NCBI GenBank assembly: GCA_947243795.1
Contig: OX365929.1
Coordinates: forward strand, 496,001 to 560,000
Reading direction: 5' to 3'
Length of the DNA: 64,000 nt
From: Saccharomyces uvarum
Lineage: Eukaryota; Ascomycota; Saccharomycetes; Saccharomycetales; Saccharomycetaceae
Shown one piece after another: positions 34,359 to 43,888 of the stretch (its first letter is position 1; each line of letters opens with the position of its first letter). The notes under the pieces were generated by a model. It made no database searches. It was not told the DNA's origin and worked only from the letters and a program-made list of their open reading frames with translations. A program made the position numbers and the translations under genes.

Positions 34359-35855
34359 TTACAGGTATTCATATCCTTTATAATACTCTTTGGTTCCGTT
34401 AAATGATATAGCTTTGATAGCTACCAGCATAATTTTGCCGTTTTTGACAGCCAACTTCCAAAGTGATTTTCTTAAGTAAAGTTTCAAACCAGAGCACATT
34501 TTAAGGCCTGATGGATTAGAGACGTCAATGATCTTGTCATTGAACTTACTTTTATCAGTTAGTAAACTTTTTACCTGGGAGATCCTGATGCCATTCACAT
34601 ATAAGTCGCAAAGCAATATACACGCAGGAAGTAAAAAGTGAGTTTCTGCTTTGGCTTGCGTGGTATCTATTGTCGACGACGGGAATTGATATCGATAATT
34701 GCTCAAATTAACCGGACCAAAAGGCATATTTAGCAAATGACTTCCAAACAACGCTTCAAACCTTTGTGCAGATTCCCCAGTTATATCTAAGTGAATGCTT
34801 TTACTTTTTTTATCGAACATTATTGTAGAATCAGTTGAATCTATCTGAAAGATTAGCTCTCTTGCGTAGTTATCTAGAAACGGTCTTTTGTAACAAAGTA
34901 CATTCCAGCCACAATCATTCGCATCACTGGTATCAAGTTTAACTTTTTTCGGTACTGGTTGTTCAGAAGTTTGTGATGATGTATCACAAGCTTCTGAACT
35001 ACAGAGTTCCTCTTCAAACGGCGAAGCTGAACATGCTGAAGTAGCAGGGAAACTAATGCCTTTTTTGGACAGATCCTTCAGTAAAAGACAGATTTCTTCT
35101 TTCCTTGTTATCGGGCTATAGCTAATATTGCATTTAATTAGCCGCTGTTCAAGATTTAAGAATCTGTAATAACGGCATTCCTTGATCAATGCATCTCTTT
35201 TATTATCATCCAAATCTAAGGATGCTCCTCCCAATAATGTCAGCAGGTCTTTGAAGAACTCAGACGATCTTGGAGTGTAGGGAGCAGAGTGAGGAGGTGG
35301 CCTCAATAACTTTTTCGATATAATTAACTCTTCCACATCAATGTAAACTGTGGCGGCGTATATTTCAAAATAGTTTGGAGAGTCACCTTTTCTTCTGAAT
35401 AAATTTTTAGCCACCTTGAACGATTGCCCGCCTACATTAGTAAAATAATAGTCTGTTTCCTTTAGTAAAGACCTCAATCGTGGTAAACCGTAGTACATTG
35501 CATCCGCAAAAAGCATAGTGTATTGAACTTCGTCCTTGATCTCAATTGTATAGCCTTGCAAATGTTTATAGATCCATTCAAAAACTTCCGCCGATCTGTC
35601 AATGAATAAAACCTCATTTTCAGGAGGAGATTCCTTACTATCATTTTTGCTGCTGCTATTCGGATTAGGTAAGTCTCTTTTGGAAAAATATTCAGTGAAG
35701 AAACTTGGGCCATCCGAACTTAATGAAGCACCGCTAATTTTAAATAACGTTTTCCCTACTTGGATCTTGTACATTTTTTCGTGTGGGAGAATTTGAGGAA
35801 TATTAGGATCAAAATACTCTGGCGACAAACTCGATATTAGTGGAGAATGTGACAT
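34359..35855 (-). CDS. YDR132C, BTB/POZ-domain protein of unknown function
   Basis: This 498-residue orthologue of YDR132C (495 in S. cerevisiae; paralogue YLR108C) has a BTB/T1-type domain at about residues 28-135: MYKIQVGKTLFKISGASLSSDGPSFFTEYF, then VLFIDRSAEVFEWIYKHLQGY and FADAMYYGLPRLRSLL. This resembles the KCTD-like tetramerisation fold rather than a channel. A second, related-looking segment occurs after residue 135 (GGQSFKVAKNLF... NYFEIYAATVYIDVEELI). The rest has no recognised motif. No function is established. Upstream is a long gap shared with the CCW22 3' end. Confidence 0.87.
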   Translation of the reverse strand: MSHSPLISSLSPEYFDPNIPQILPHEKMYKIQVGKTLFKISGASLSSDGPSFFTEYFSKRDLPNPNSSSKNDSKESPPENEVLFIDRSAEVFEWIYKHLQGYTIEIKDEVQYTMLFADAMYYGLPRLRSLLKETDYYFTNVGGQSFKVAKNLFRRKGDSPNYFEIYAATVYIDVEELIISKKLLRPPPHSAPYTPRSSEFFKDLLTLLGGASLDLDDNKRDALIKECRYYRFLNLEQRLIKCNISYSPITRKEEICLLLKDLSKKGISFPATSACSASPFEEELCSSEACDTSSQTSEQPVPKKVKLDTSDANDCGWNVLCYKRPFLDNYARELIFQIDSTDSTIMFDKKSKSIHLDITGESAQRFEALFGSHLLNMPFGPVNLSNYRYQFPSSTIDTTQAKAETHFLLPACILLCDLYVNGIRISQVKSLLTDKSKFNDKIIDVSNPSGLKMCSGLKLYLRKSLWKLAVKNGKIMLVAIKAISFNGTKEYYKGYEYL

Positions 35856-36570
35856 TCTTATATAATGGCGTGGAGGAGTTTTTAATGATGCGTATGAGTA
35901 AACCGATGTAGTCTCGGAACCCTTTTTTGTTCGCTAGTATCTTTTAAAAATGAGGTAGAAGCCTTCAATAATTGAATATATACATCTCTGTATTTAGAAG
36001 TTATTCTTTCTTCTTCAAGTGAGTAAGCCCTGAGGACCTTGGCTTAGTAAGCAGTGGACGCTTATAGGATTTTCCAAGGAAGTTTGGTCGCCCGTACAAC
36101 AAAAACGAACTGACAAAGAAAACGCCAATCTGATAATCCGAATAACACATCATCAAAGAGATAGTCATAGAAGGGGTGGTAGTACGTAAGCTTGACCGCC
36201 GTAATGGGTCAGAGATTTATTGAAAGATCACAAGTGGTAAAGCACCAAGTAGTCTTATGTAATCGAAAGCTAAAAAAGTAAAAGAAAATTTTTATGAATT
36301 AACGAACCTTAAACAACCTATATTAAGATATGAGATAAAAATACAATGCAACCAGATATAGAAAATTCTGGGTACGTGTAACCTAAAAGATATATTAACT
36401 TTATATTAATATTATTATTATAATAATCATTTAGTTATGGAGCGCTGTCTCCTACGATTGGAATAAGAAATTACCAGAACTTCTTACGCTAATGGAATTG
36501 AAAGAATATATTGTGTAAACTGTATTGAAAAAAATACTTTAACGATTTTTTTGAGAAAATATTAAACTGT
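35856..36570. other. YDR132C promoter and CCW22 3' region (715 bp)
   Basis: This long spacer separates the CCW22 stop from YDR132C on the same strand. It is AT-rich near CCW22, with a TTA/ATT-rich run at about 36405-36430. I looked for LTR ends and tRNA boxes and found none. A second-frame ORF crossing into CCW22 corresponds to the dubious YDR133C and is not called. Confidence 0.5.
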
Positions 36571-36963
36571 TTACAACAACAAAGCGGCGGCACCGGCAAA
36601 CAAAGCACCAACAGCTGGCAAGGCCTTGACAGCAGCACCAGTGTAAGAGGTGACAGCTGGGGTGGAAGAACCTTGCTTGGTTGGTTGTTCAGTTGGGGCT
36701 GGAGCTGGAGATGTGGTGTTCTTTGTAGCTTCAGTGGTTGGCAATGGGCACCAGGTGGTGTATTGAGTGATAACGTCATTTACGGTGATAGTAGCAGTAG
36801 AAACCAAAGCTGGGGAGACAGTTTCAGAACAGACATGGTCTTCACAAGAAGTGATGGTGATCAAAGTGGTAGATTCTTCACTGACGGTGGCAGTGGTGAC
36901 GTTGGAAGCAGCAGAGGCGACGGCGGCGATGGCAGCGATAGAAGCGATAGTAGAGTATTGCAT
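36571..36963 (-). CDS. CCW22: CCW22 (YDR134C), Ccw12-like GPI cell wall protein, intact here
   Basis: This is a 130-residue, complete reading frame closely similar to Ccw12, the abundant small mannoprotein of the yeast wall. The signal peptide is about residues 1-19 (MQYSTIASIAAIAAVASAA). The conserved core contains NVTTATVSEESTTLITITSC, a CEDHVC pair and TVNDVITQYTTWCPL. A Thr/Pro-rich stem for O-mannosylation follows, and the C-terminus (SYTGAAVKALPAVGALFAGAAALLL) is a GPI-anchor signal. N-glycosylation sequons are NVT and NTT. In the S. cerevisiae reference strain this locus is annotated as a pseudogene with a blocked reading frame; no stop interrupts it here. Preferred codons suggest high expression. 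The promoter has a TATA box and a long upstream region. Confidence 0.93.
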   Translation of the reverse strand: MQYSTIASIAAIAAVASAASNVTTATVSEESTTLITITSCEDHVCSETVSPALVSTATITVNDVITQYTTWCPLPTTEATKNTTSPAPAPTEQPTKQGSSTPAVTSYTGAAVKALPAVGALFAGAAALLL

Positions 36964-37100
36964 TTTTAATTTATTGTTATTGCGAAGCGAATGAAAGATA
37001 ATGTTTGTTATTCTTGGTTTCTTTCTAAATGCGAAACAAAGAAGAAACTAACCATGAATCGGAAAGAATAAATGAGTAACAAGAGAGAGAACAACAACGG

Positions 37101-37108
37101 TTTATATA
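37101..37108 (-). promoter_or_regulatory. TATA box of CCW22
   Basis: On the reverse strand this is TATATAAA, an exact TATAWAWR match about 138 bp upstream of the CCW22 ATG, at the usual yeast spacing. Confidence 0.65.
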
Positions 37109-37215
37109 CTCCACAGAGGTGAGTAAACCTCTTAATGTCTTGCGAAGAGAAGAGTACACAAAAAAAAAAAAAGGAAAAGAAAAAGGTACAACTGAGTAAA
37201 AGAATAGTATAATAA

Positions 37216-37249
37216 CAAACAAACAAACAAACAAACAAACAAACAAACA
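37216..37249. repeat. (CAAA)8 tetranucleotide microsatellite
   Basis: Eight perfect CAAA units plus CA lie in the CCW22 promoter. The reverse strand reads (TTTG)n and produces an artificial VCLFVCLF repeat in a shadow ORF. Confidence 0.9.
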
Positions 37250-38623
37250 GACGACACTGCAGCGTTTCTGTGCGAGGGGTGGTGGTTCACCCTCTGCACT
37301 TGTTCCTGCCAGGGGCAGCCGCCCGCGCGCATGCTTTCGAGACACGCGTGCCAAGAAAGCCACGTGGAACGCGTCTCGGATATAGAAAGGGCCTTCCCGC
37401 TGCAGCCTGACCTGCGTCTCGCACCCAGCCATCAATCCAAAAAAAGAAACCAACTTTCCGTTTGGGACATCGCGTTGACACAGTGACTCAGGGCGAACGG
37501 CCCCGTTTCCGCGCGGGGAATAGCGGGAAAGCCCGGTGGGGAATGAAAACTTCAGTAAGCAATCGCGTCCGTTGCCTCGTTATCGTTGGTGTTGGTTAGC
37601 GTGGTTCCTTCTCCGGTTATTGCATGAGGTTCCTGTAAAGCGCGACCACGCGATGTGCCATTGCTACTGTAAAAAGAAAACACCAAACCGGATAAAGCTT
37701 TTGGCGATGACCCCAACAAGTGAAATTATAGAATTAGGCCTTTCTTAAGGAATACTGAACCGCTCGCTCGAACTATTTCATATCTTCGTAACACCTGATA
37801 GACGAAAGAAAAAAAAACGTGCTGTCGAGAAAATCCGTACCGTGGGACTCGACCCCTACTGTCTGCACACGGAAAGCACTGAAAGGAGAGGTTCTGCTTA
37901 CGGTAGTTGAGCGAGAAGAAATCGGAAATTAACACGACGGATGCAATGACTAGATTAATCGAAAACTGGTTAACAGCAAGTATCAGCGATATGGGAGAGG
38001 AGGAGAAGGAAAGGGGCTGGCAGCCGCCCCGCATTATCTCGTTTCCAGTCTTCCCTTTGCTTGTTTTTTAATTAAGGTTTTCATGTATTATCTGGATTAC
38101 CCGCCCGAGTTTTGTAAGGCTATTCGTCATGCATGGGGGCTGCCCCTTACGATGCCTAAAAGGGGAAGTGCTGTCAAACGTGCATTCGAACAGTGCATTA
38201 TGCTTGTCATTCTCCTTTGGGAACAAATTAATTTTCTCTTGGGGGGCTGGTTCCTTCTAAACTTTTGGTGCTGAGAGGAGTTACCGCTGCAGTGATAGAC
38301 GAAAAGGAAGATAGTATTTTTCTTCTATCTTTTTCTTCCTTAGGTAATACTCGCGGAAGAAATTACTTGTGAAATCTATATTTAGACACTCAAAAAATTT
38401 GGTTTCGTTTAGGTCAATCCTTCAATCCATGTACATCTTATTTGACTCGCCTTGCTCATTTTCTTTAGGTTTGAAATTATTTATTTTATTCGCATATTTA
38501 TTTTACATACTAACCGTTTTGAATGGAAAATTATTTTCACATTGCCCCGGTTACTAGTGCGAGCCGACGCTTTTAAACTTAGACAATAATGACTTGAAGA
38601 TATCGTTGTTTAGAGTACGGTAT

Positions 38624-41600
38624 CTAATTTCCATTGACCAAACCGGCTTCTGCGCATAACGAATAGAATAATGATTTGGTATTGGTTAATAGCTGGGCTG
38701 GAGAATCAAACTCAGCTACTTTACCGTTATCCAACACAATAATTCTATCGCTATCCATGATGGTGTTCAATCTATGTGCGATAGTTAATATAGTTCTATC
38801 ATTAAAGGCTGTACGGATTGTCTCTTGAATGACTTTATCTGTTTCGACGTCCACTGCAGCGGTAGCTTCATCTAGTACCAAAATTTTGGATTGAACCAGC
38901 ATTGCTCTTGCAAGACACAGTAATTGTCTTTGTCCTACACTTAAGTTGCTGCCACCTTCTGTTAATTGAGAGTCTAACCCATCGTTACTCATTGATAATA
39001 CATGTTCTTTCAAATGGGAAAGTTCCAATGCTCTCCACATAGCCTCATCGGTGTATTGGTTGATTGGATCGATGTTTTCACGAACAGTACCTTCAAACAC
39101 TTGAGAATCTTGAGGTATAATGGACAGTTTATGTCTTAAATCATATAACCCAATCTCATTAATGGGAATGCCGTCAATAACAATGTTTCCCGCACTAGCT
39201 TCAATGATTCTGAATAGAGCTAATGTTAACGAAGATTTACCTGCACCTGTTCTACCAACAATACCAATTTTTTCCTTCGGTTTGATGTGAATGTCAATCT
39301 TCTTCAAAACAAGATCAAGCTCTGGTCTATAACGAGTGGAATATTGATTAAACTGGATATCACCTTGGCCTGGCCATTCCTTGGGTGGCCTGTGACCTTC
39401 GATAACCAAAGGCGCCTCACTCTTTATTTCGGCGTATTCTTTAATTCTCTCCACGGAAACAATATTGGTTTCCACTTCGACGGTCATTCTAACAATCCAG
39501 TTCAACGTTTGGGTGATTTGTAATGCATAACTTAGCGACAAACCAACCATACCTGCAGTCAATGTACCTTGCTTTAGCCTGAAAACCGATAAAGTGGCAG
39601 CGCCTAAAATAATAACCGAACCAATAAGTTCCAATCTGTATGCCAACCAACGATTAGCATTGACAGAAGGATAAAATGCACTCATGTTATTATCAATACG
39701 ACATTGATTGATGTGTGAAAATCTCTTTTGCTGTGAATAACCTCTAACCGTAGCAAGACCGCCCAAAGTTTCTTGAAAATGAGAATAGATTGGCGACCTT
39801 GTAATAGAATCTAAACGACGCAACTCCCTTGATGTCCTTAAATAGTACTGTTGGTAGTAAATGTAAAACACACCCAATGGAACAATTATGAAAATGAATT
39901 GCCATGTTGTTGCGCAAATAACAGTAATAGTAAATGTAACTTTCACGGCATTGACAAAAAACTGAGAAAAAGTTCTTCCCAATAAAGCATCTACTTTATA
40001 TATATCATTCGAAAAACGGTTCAGAATTCTACCAATCGGTGTAGTTTCGAAGAAGGTCATTGGAGCTCTTAGCACAGAGTTCGTCATCAAGTTGTGTAAA
40101 TATTTGGAAGCATGAATAGTGCAGAAAACCCAAAGAACAATAGTCTGAATTAAAGTTGCCAACGCTGAACCAATACCAAGGGCAAAATAAATACCCAAGT
40201 AACGAGCAGCATGCGGATTAGCCCCATAGTGGCTATTAACTTCGGACCAGTGTTTCAACCAAACGTTACCCATGACGGATAGGAACATTGATATAACGAT
40301 AAACAAAATGAACACACAAACACTTTTCGGGTTACAAGCTTTAGCATACTCCAAGTAGATGTTCCACTTCACCTTTCCCTGTTCACGATGTTCTTTTTTA
40401 GCAACGTTTTCATCATCGCCAAAATCAATACTGCGTAAAGTTGCATCACTAGCTCTTCTTAAGCTTTGAGTGTCAGCGTTGCTAAAATCTAGATCATTTA
40501 GTTTTTGTAATTGTTCCAGCTCGCCTTCAATTGGTACACTGTCTTCGCGAATTGAATTCGTTGAAGATTCACTGATTTCACTGTGTTTATTATTGTTTTT
40601 TTTACCATAATCTTTGATTAATTTCCATAGAGGAGAGTCTGCGTCCTTGGTAATATCATCATATGTCCCTTGTTGAACGATTTCACCATTATCCAATAAT
40701 GCAATTGAATCTGCAACAGATAAAGCGCTTACCTTGTTGGTTGCCAATAACTTAGTTTTAGTATGTAGTAAACCATTTGAACCCAATACATGTTCAACCA
40801 AATGCCTAGCCACGTGTTCGTCAACAGCCGCCAAAGGATCGTCAAGTAGATAAGTATCTGCCCTTGAATAAACTGCTCTTGCTAAGGAAAGACGTGCCTT
40901 TTGCCCGCCCGACAAGGAGATACCCTTTTCACCAACTAGTGTCTTATCACCATCCATCAAAATTGCCAAGTCAATGGTTAATGCACAGGCCTTGATAGTT
41001 TTTTCATAGAATTCAGCATCATACTTGTGTCCGAACAAAATATTTTCCTTAACCGTCCCATTCATAATCCATGGAACTTGTGAAACGTATGCAACACTAC
41101 CGTGCACTGAAGCAAACCCTTTGACTCTAAATAAGTCACCCAATGTGCTTGATAATAGAGCGGTCTTCCCACTACCAACCTTGCCAACAACACAGGTTAA
41201 TTCTCCTTTCTTCGCTTGGAAATTGATATTTTTCAAAGCCACTTTATATTCTGGTTTACGTTGCCATAAAAAGGTAGCATCGTCACCAATATTGATGGCT
41301 ATATCACCAACATTTTCTACTTTTGGTAAGCGCTGAACAGAATCCGGTTGTAGCTCTTCATTGGTAAAAAAGGAAAATAGCCTACCAATAGAAACAGAAG
41401 CTTCGATAAATGAGTTCAAAACCATGGGAATGATCATCAATGGGAATGAAAGTAGATTGAAAAGAGTCAAAGCGGGGAAAACTAGATCAGTGGTCAATGC
41501 TCTATCTTCGGTATACACAAACACAGCAAACGTACAGCATGAAACTAGGAAAGGAACTATGTTAAATTGGAAACTTGTCACAGCCATATAACAACCCAAT

Positions 41601-43174
41601 TTAGTTAAGTTGTTTAGTTCCTTGTTATTTCTAACGTCTTCCAACTTCTCTCTGTAAGGCTTTTCCCACGCATATAATTTCAGAGATTTGATATTGTTTA
41701 GAATTTCACTTATAACACGAGTTCTTTCATCCTTGTATTTCATTTGAGATTTTTGTAACTTCTTTTGTATTCTCATTAAAAATGAATTTAATGGCATCAT
41801 GATAACTAGTATGATTACACCAACCCACATCGAATTACCCAATAGTTTATACAATGAATAAAGGCAGATAATAATCTGGAAGGGCCCTGACCAAATCAAA
41901 TTTAGCCATTGAGTCAGATCTTGTAATTTTTGGACATCCACGCTCATTAAATTAACGATGTCACCTGTAGATGAAAGCCCAGATGCTTCATTGGATAAAA
42001 CTAAAGACTTTTGATATATTAAGGCGGTCAAGGCACTTTTGACATACATACCAGTGTTGAAAACATTCAAAAAATATTGATGCAGCACAGATGTTTGAGT
42101 AAACCCAACCAAAAACATGGCAAACGCAATCAAGAAACCTCTTATAATCGGCAATTTTTGATCAGGCCTATTGCCAAATCCGAGAGATAAAGGATCGTCA
42201 TCATTTTGTCTCTCATTATTGTAGTCCGTAACAAACTTGATTAAAATTCTTAGTAATTGTGGTTGCACGAATGCCAAAATATCATGAATGGCTTTGAAGA
42301 ACGCGGCTAAAACCATTTTGTATCCAAAAGTTTTGCATATAGCCCAAGATAACGAAGGCTTTGATTTATGCTTAAGTTCATTTTGCCAGTTATTCTCTAA
42401 TTTCTGAGACAATTCTGTGCTACTAAAGTTCTTTGGTAATTTGTATAAATCAGCTTCCACTAGATATTTTTCATATCCAGTTTTCATTAAACCTGACATC
42501 CAAGAAAAGGTAATTCTGGAAAATATATTGGCACTATCATACGGATTCGGTTTCCTTCTCATTAATTTCTGATGTATATGTTGGTGAGGCATTAGAGGCT
42601 TCTTTGGAAGAGCTTCTAACAGTAAGATACTAGCGCATGTGATTACTTGGAACAATGTCAATATGAAACCTGCCTGTCCAGGGTACCATCCACCATCATA
42701 TGTGTGTCTGATGACGATATTTAACAACTTAGCGGAGTTTCCAAATGTTTCAAAAAACCAATAGAATAAAAGTATGGTATTTGCTACCACTGATCTATGG
42801 TATTCAATCCAATGTAAAGCCAAGGCAACAAATAAAGACAACATGGTAAAAGCATATTGACTCACAACTGTAAAGCCTCCAGTCTCGTCCTTAGATAAAT
42901 TCAAAGATGCAAGTGAAACAAAGACTATTTCCAACAGGACAAGCGCCATTCTAGAGACAATTATCCAATTTCGTCTATATTTTGCCCCAGGATGCTTTTT
43001 CTTACAAAGATGAACCAGATCTCTTGTACCAAAGGTTAGCATGAAAAGCGCTGACAGGTTCAGAATTACACCATCAATAAAGCATTGAGTGAAGTCACCA
43101 TAGAAAGATATAGGTCCAAACCCTTCAGGAGATCTACAGAGCTTGCAAGCCCATGAGGCAAGAGTACCGCCCAT
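38624..43174 (-). CDS. YCF1: YCF1 (YDR135C), vacuolar glutathione S-conjugate ABC transporter
   Basis: This 1516-residue ABCC/MRP-type transporter (1515 in S. cerevisiae) moves glutathione conjugates, including Cd- and As-glutathione complexes, into the vacuole. It has an extra N-terminal membrane domain TMD0 (about residues 1-190), a linker L0, TMD1, NBD1 with Walker A GKVGSGKT, signature LSGGQ and the degenerate-site DDPLAAVD, then a phospho-regulated linker with RRASDAT near residue 905 (Ser908/Thr911 in S. cerevisiae). TMD2 and NBD2 follow, with Walker A GRTGAGKS, signature LSVGQ and DEATAAVD. NBD1 thus shows the usual MRP asymmetry. All motifs are intact. A Yap1-type element lies in the promoter. 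Confidence 0.99.
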   Translation of the reverse strand: MGGTLASWACKLCRSPEGFGPISFYGDFTQCFIDGVILNLSALFMLTFGTRDLVHLCKKKHPGAKYRRNWIIVSRMALVLLEIVFVSLASLNLSKDETGGFTVVSQYAFTMLSLFVALALHWIEYHRSVVANTILLFYWFFETFGNSAKLLNIVIRHTYDGGWYPGQAGFILTLFQVITCASILLLEALPKKPLMPHQHIHQKLMRRKPNPYDSANIFSRITFSWMSGLMKTGYEKYLVEADLYKLPKNFSSTELSQKLENNWQNELKHKSKPSLSWAICKTFGYKMVLAAFFKAIHDILAFVQPQLLRILIKFVTDYNNERQNDDDPLSLGFGNRPDQKLPIIRGFLIAFAMFLVGFTQTSVLHQYFLNVFNTGMYVKSALTALIYQKSLVLSNEASGLSSTGDIVNLMSVDVQKLQDLTQWLNLIWSGPFQIIICLYSLYKLLGNSMWVGVIILVIMMPLNSFLMRIQKKLQKSQMKYKDERTRVISEILNNIKSLKLYAWEKPYREKLEDVRNNKELNNLTKLGCYMAVTSFQFNIVPFLVSCCTFAVFVYTEDRALTTDLVFPALTLFNLLSFPLMIIPMVLNSFIEASVSIGRLFSFFTNEELQPDSVQRLPKVENVGDIAINIGDDATFLWQRKPEYKVALKNINFQAKKGELTCVVGKVGSGKTALLSSTLGDLFRVKGFASVHGSVAYVSQVPWIMNGTVKENILFGHKYDAEFYEKTIKACALTIDLAILMDGDKTLVGEKGISLSGGQKARLSLARAVYSRADTYLLDDPLAAVDEHVARHLVEHVLGSNGLLHTKTKLLATNKVSALSVADSIALLDNGEIVQQGTYDDITKDADSPLWKLIKDYGKKNNNKHSEISESSTNSIREDSVPIEGELEQLQKLNDLDFSNADTQSLRRASDATLRSIDFGDDENVAKKEHREQGKVKWNIYLEYAKACNPKSVCVFILFIVISMFLSVMGNVWLKHWSEVNSHYGANPHAARYLGIYFALGIGSALATLIQTIVLWVFCTIHASKYLHNLMTNSVLRAPMTFFETTPIGRILNRFSNDIYKVDALLGRTFSQFFVNAVKVTFTITVICATTWQFIFIIVPLGVFYIYYQQYYLRTSRELRRLDSITRSPIYSHFQETLGGLATVRGYSQQKRFSHINQCRIDNNMSAFYPSVNANRWLAYRLELIGSVIILGAATLSVFRLKQGTLTAGMVGLSLSYALQITQTLNWIVRMTVEVETNIVSVERIKEYAEIKSEAPLVIEGHRPPKEWPGQGDIQFNQYSTRYRPELDLVLKKIDIHIKPKEKIGIVGRTGAGKSSLTLALFRIIEASAGNIVIDGIPINEIGLYDLRHKLSIIPQDSQVFEGTVRENIDPINQYTDEAMWRALELSHLKEHVLSMSNDGLDSQLTEGGSNLSVGQRQLLCLARAMLVQSKILVLDEATAAVDVETDKVIQETIRTAFNDRTILTIAHRLNTIMDSDRIIVLDNGKVAEFDSPAQLLTNTKSLFYSLCAEAGLVNGN

Positions 43175-43888
43175 TTTTTCACTTGTTATGGTTGTATAAG
43201 ACCTCTCTTCTGGCCTTAAATTCTCAGTGCAATACGGTAGAATGAAGTTCGATTTCCGTATAGATGATGATCATGAGAAATTCTGGCAGTTTTTATACTC
43301 GTTACCTTTTTTCCCATCAATGTTAAGATTACTAAGCCGTGAGATTCCGACGCCCAAGCATCGCGCCAAAATAACTTGTCTCTGTACTATTTCACTAAAG
43401 ATATATGCTAAATAAAACACTTACCAACCATGGGTAGTTGTATCGAGTACTAAATCCTTCAAGAGATTGCTGCGTTAAATGTGCTTTGTAAATGCAAAAT
43501 ATTGTGTGTAGTTGCCTTCTTAGCAAAATGTCGTCGAGAAAATGCCCATAAGGATTGAATATAGAGACAGCATTTGTCACTGCGGGAAATGCCGAAGTGT
43601 CTTGTACTTCCACCAGGTGGCGTCTACTGAAAATCCAAGTTGAATACTTAAACTTTTCGCTTCAATTTCTTTTCTAATCGATACCTATTTGGACGTCTCC
43701 TTTAACGTGTAGGGCGCGTCTTTATATATCATGTTTTTCAAGATTAAGTCAAACTGGAAAGACAGATACATATCTTACACGAACAATGCCATTGAACAAT
43801 AGCTCGGAGACAAACTCGAAAGGCTTGTTTACAATTTCTGGAGCACTCCGAGCTTGATTATTGTATGTTTTACAGATAAAAGAGAAGT
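43175..43888. other. YCF1-RGP1 divergent promoter (714 bp)
   Basis: This region serves both genes. It carries the Yap1-type site at 43329-43335 and the palindrome-like ccaccaggtgg at about 43610-43620, close to but not matching the Rpn4 element GGTGGCAAA. Small ORFs on either strand have no resemblance to known proteins. Confidence 0.5.
43329..43335 (+). promoter_or_regulatory. Yap1 response element upstream of YCF1
   Basis: TTACTAA is the consensus Yap response element and lies about 155 bp upstream of the YCF1 ATG. YCF1 is a known Yap1 target in S. cerevisiae (oxidative and cadmium stress), so conservation here supports the same control. Confidence 0.65.

Larger units (their letters stand above)
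36964..38623. other. CCW22 upstream region and YCF1 3' flank (1660 bp)
   Basis: This is the longest gene-free stretch of the window. Near CCW22 are a TATA box (37101) and a (CAAA)8 microsatellite (37216). From 37250 to 37520 the DNA is unusually GC-rich, with CACGTG (37361-37366), ACGCGT (37343-37348), an imperfect inverted repeat (37338-37378) and a Gcn4-type TGACTCA (37484-37490). Farther up are stress-element words AGGGG/CCCCT at 38012-38016, 38143-38147 and 38161-38165. Small ORFs (37025-37453, 37536-37748, 38083-38274) lack family resemblance. A long promoter fits a highly expressed wall-protein gene; an unannotated non-coding transcript is possible but not shown. Confidence 0.5.

Noticed and set aside
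36489-36779. 96-codon ORF in another frame overlapping CCW22
   Set aside because: It corresponds to the dubious YDR133C; Pro/Leu-rich sequence is the shifted reading of CCW22, which has clear family features.
37025-37453. 142-codon reverse ORF with a VCLFVCLF repeat
   Set aside because: The repeat is a translation of the (CAAA)n microsatellite, and the ORF spans the CCW22 TATA box.
37838-37860. tRNA B-box-like word (reverse strand GGTCGAGTCC)
   Set aside because: The T-arm does not pair beyond three base pairs, and no A box or acceptor stem is found at the right distance.
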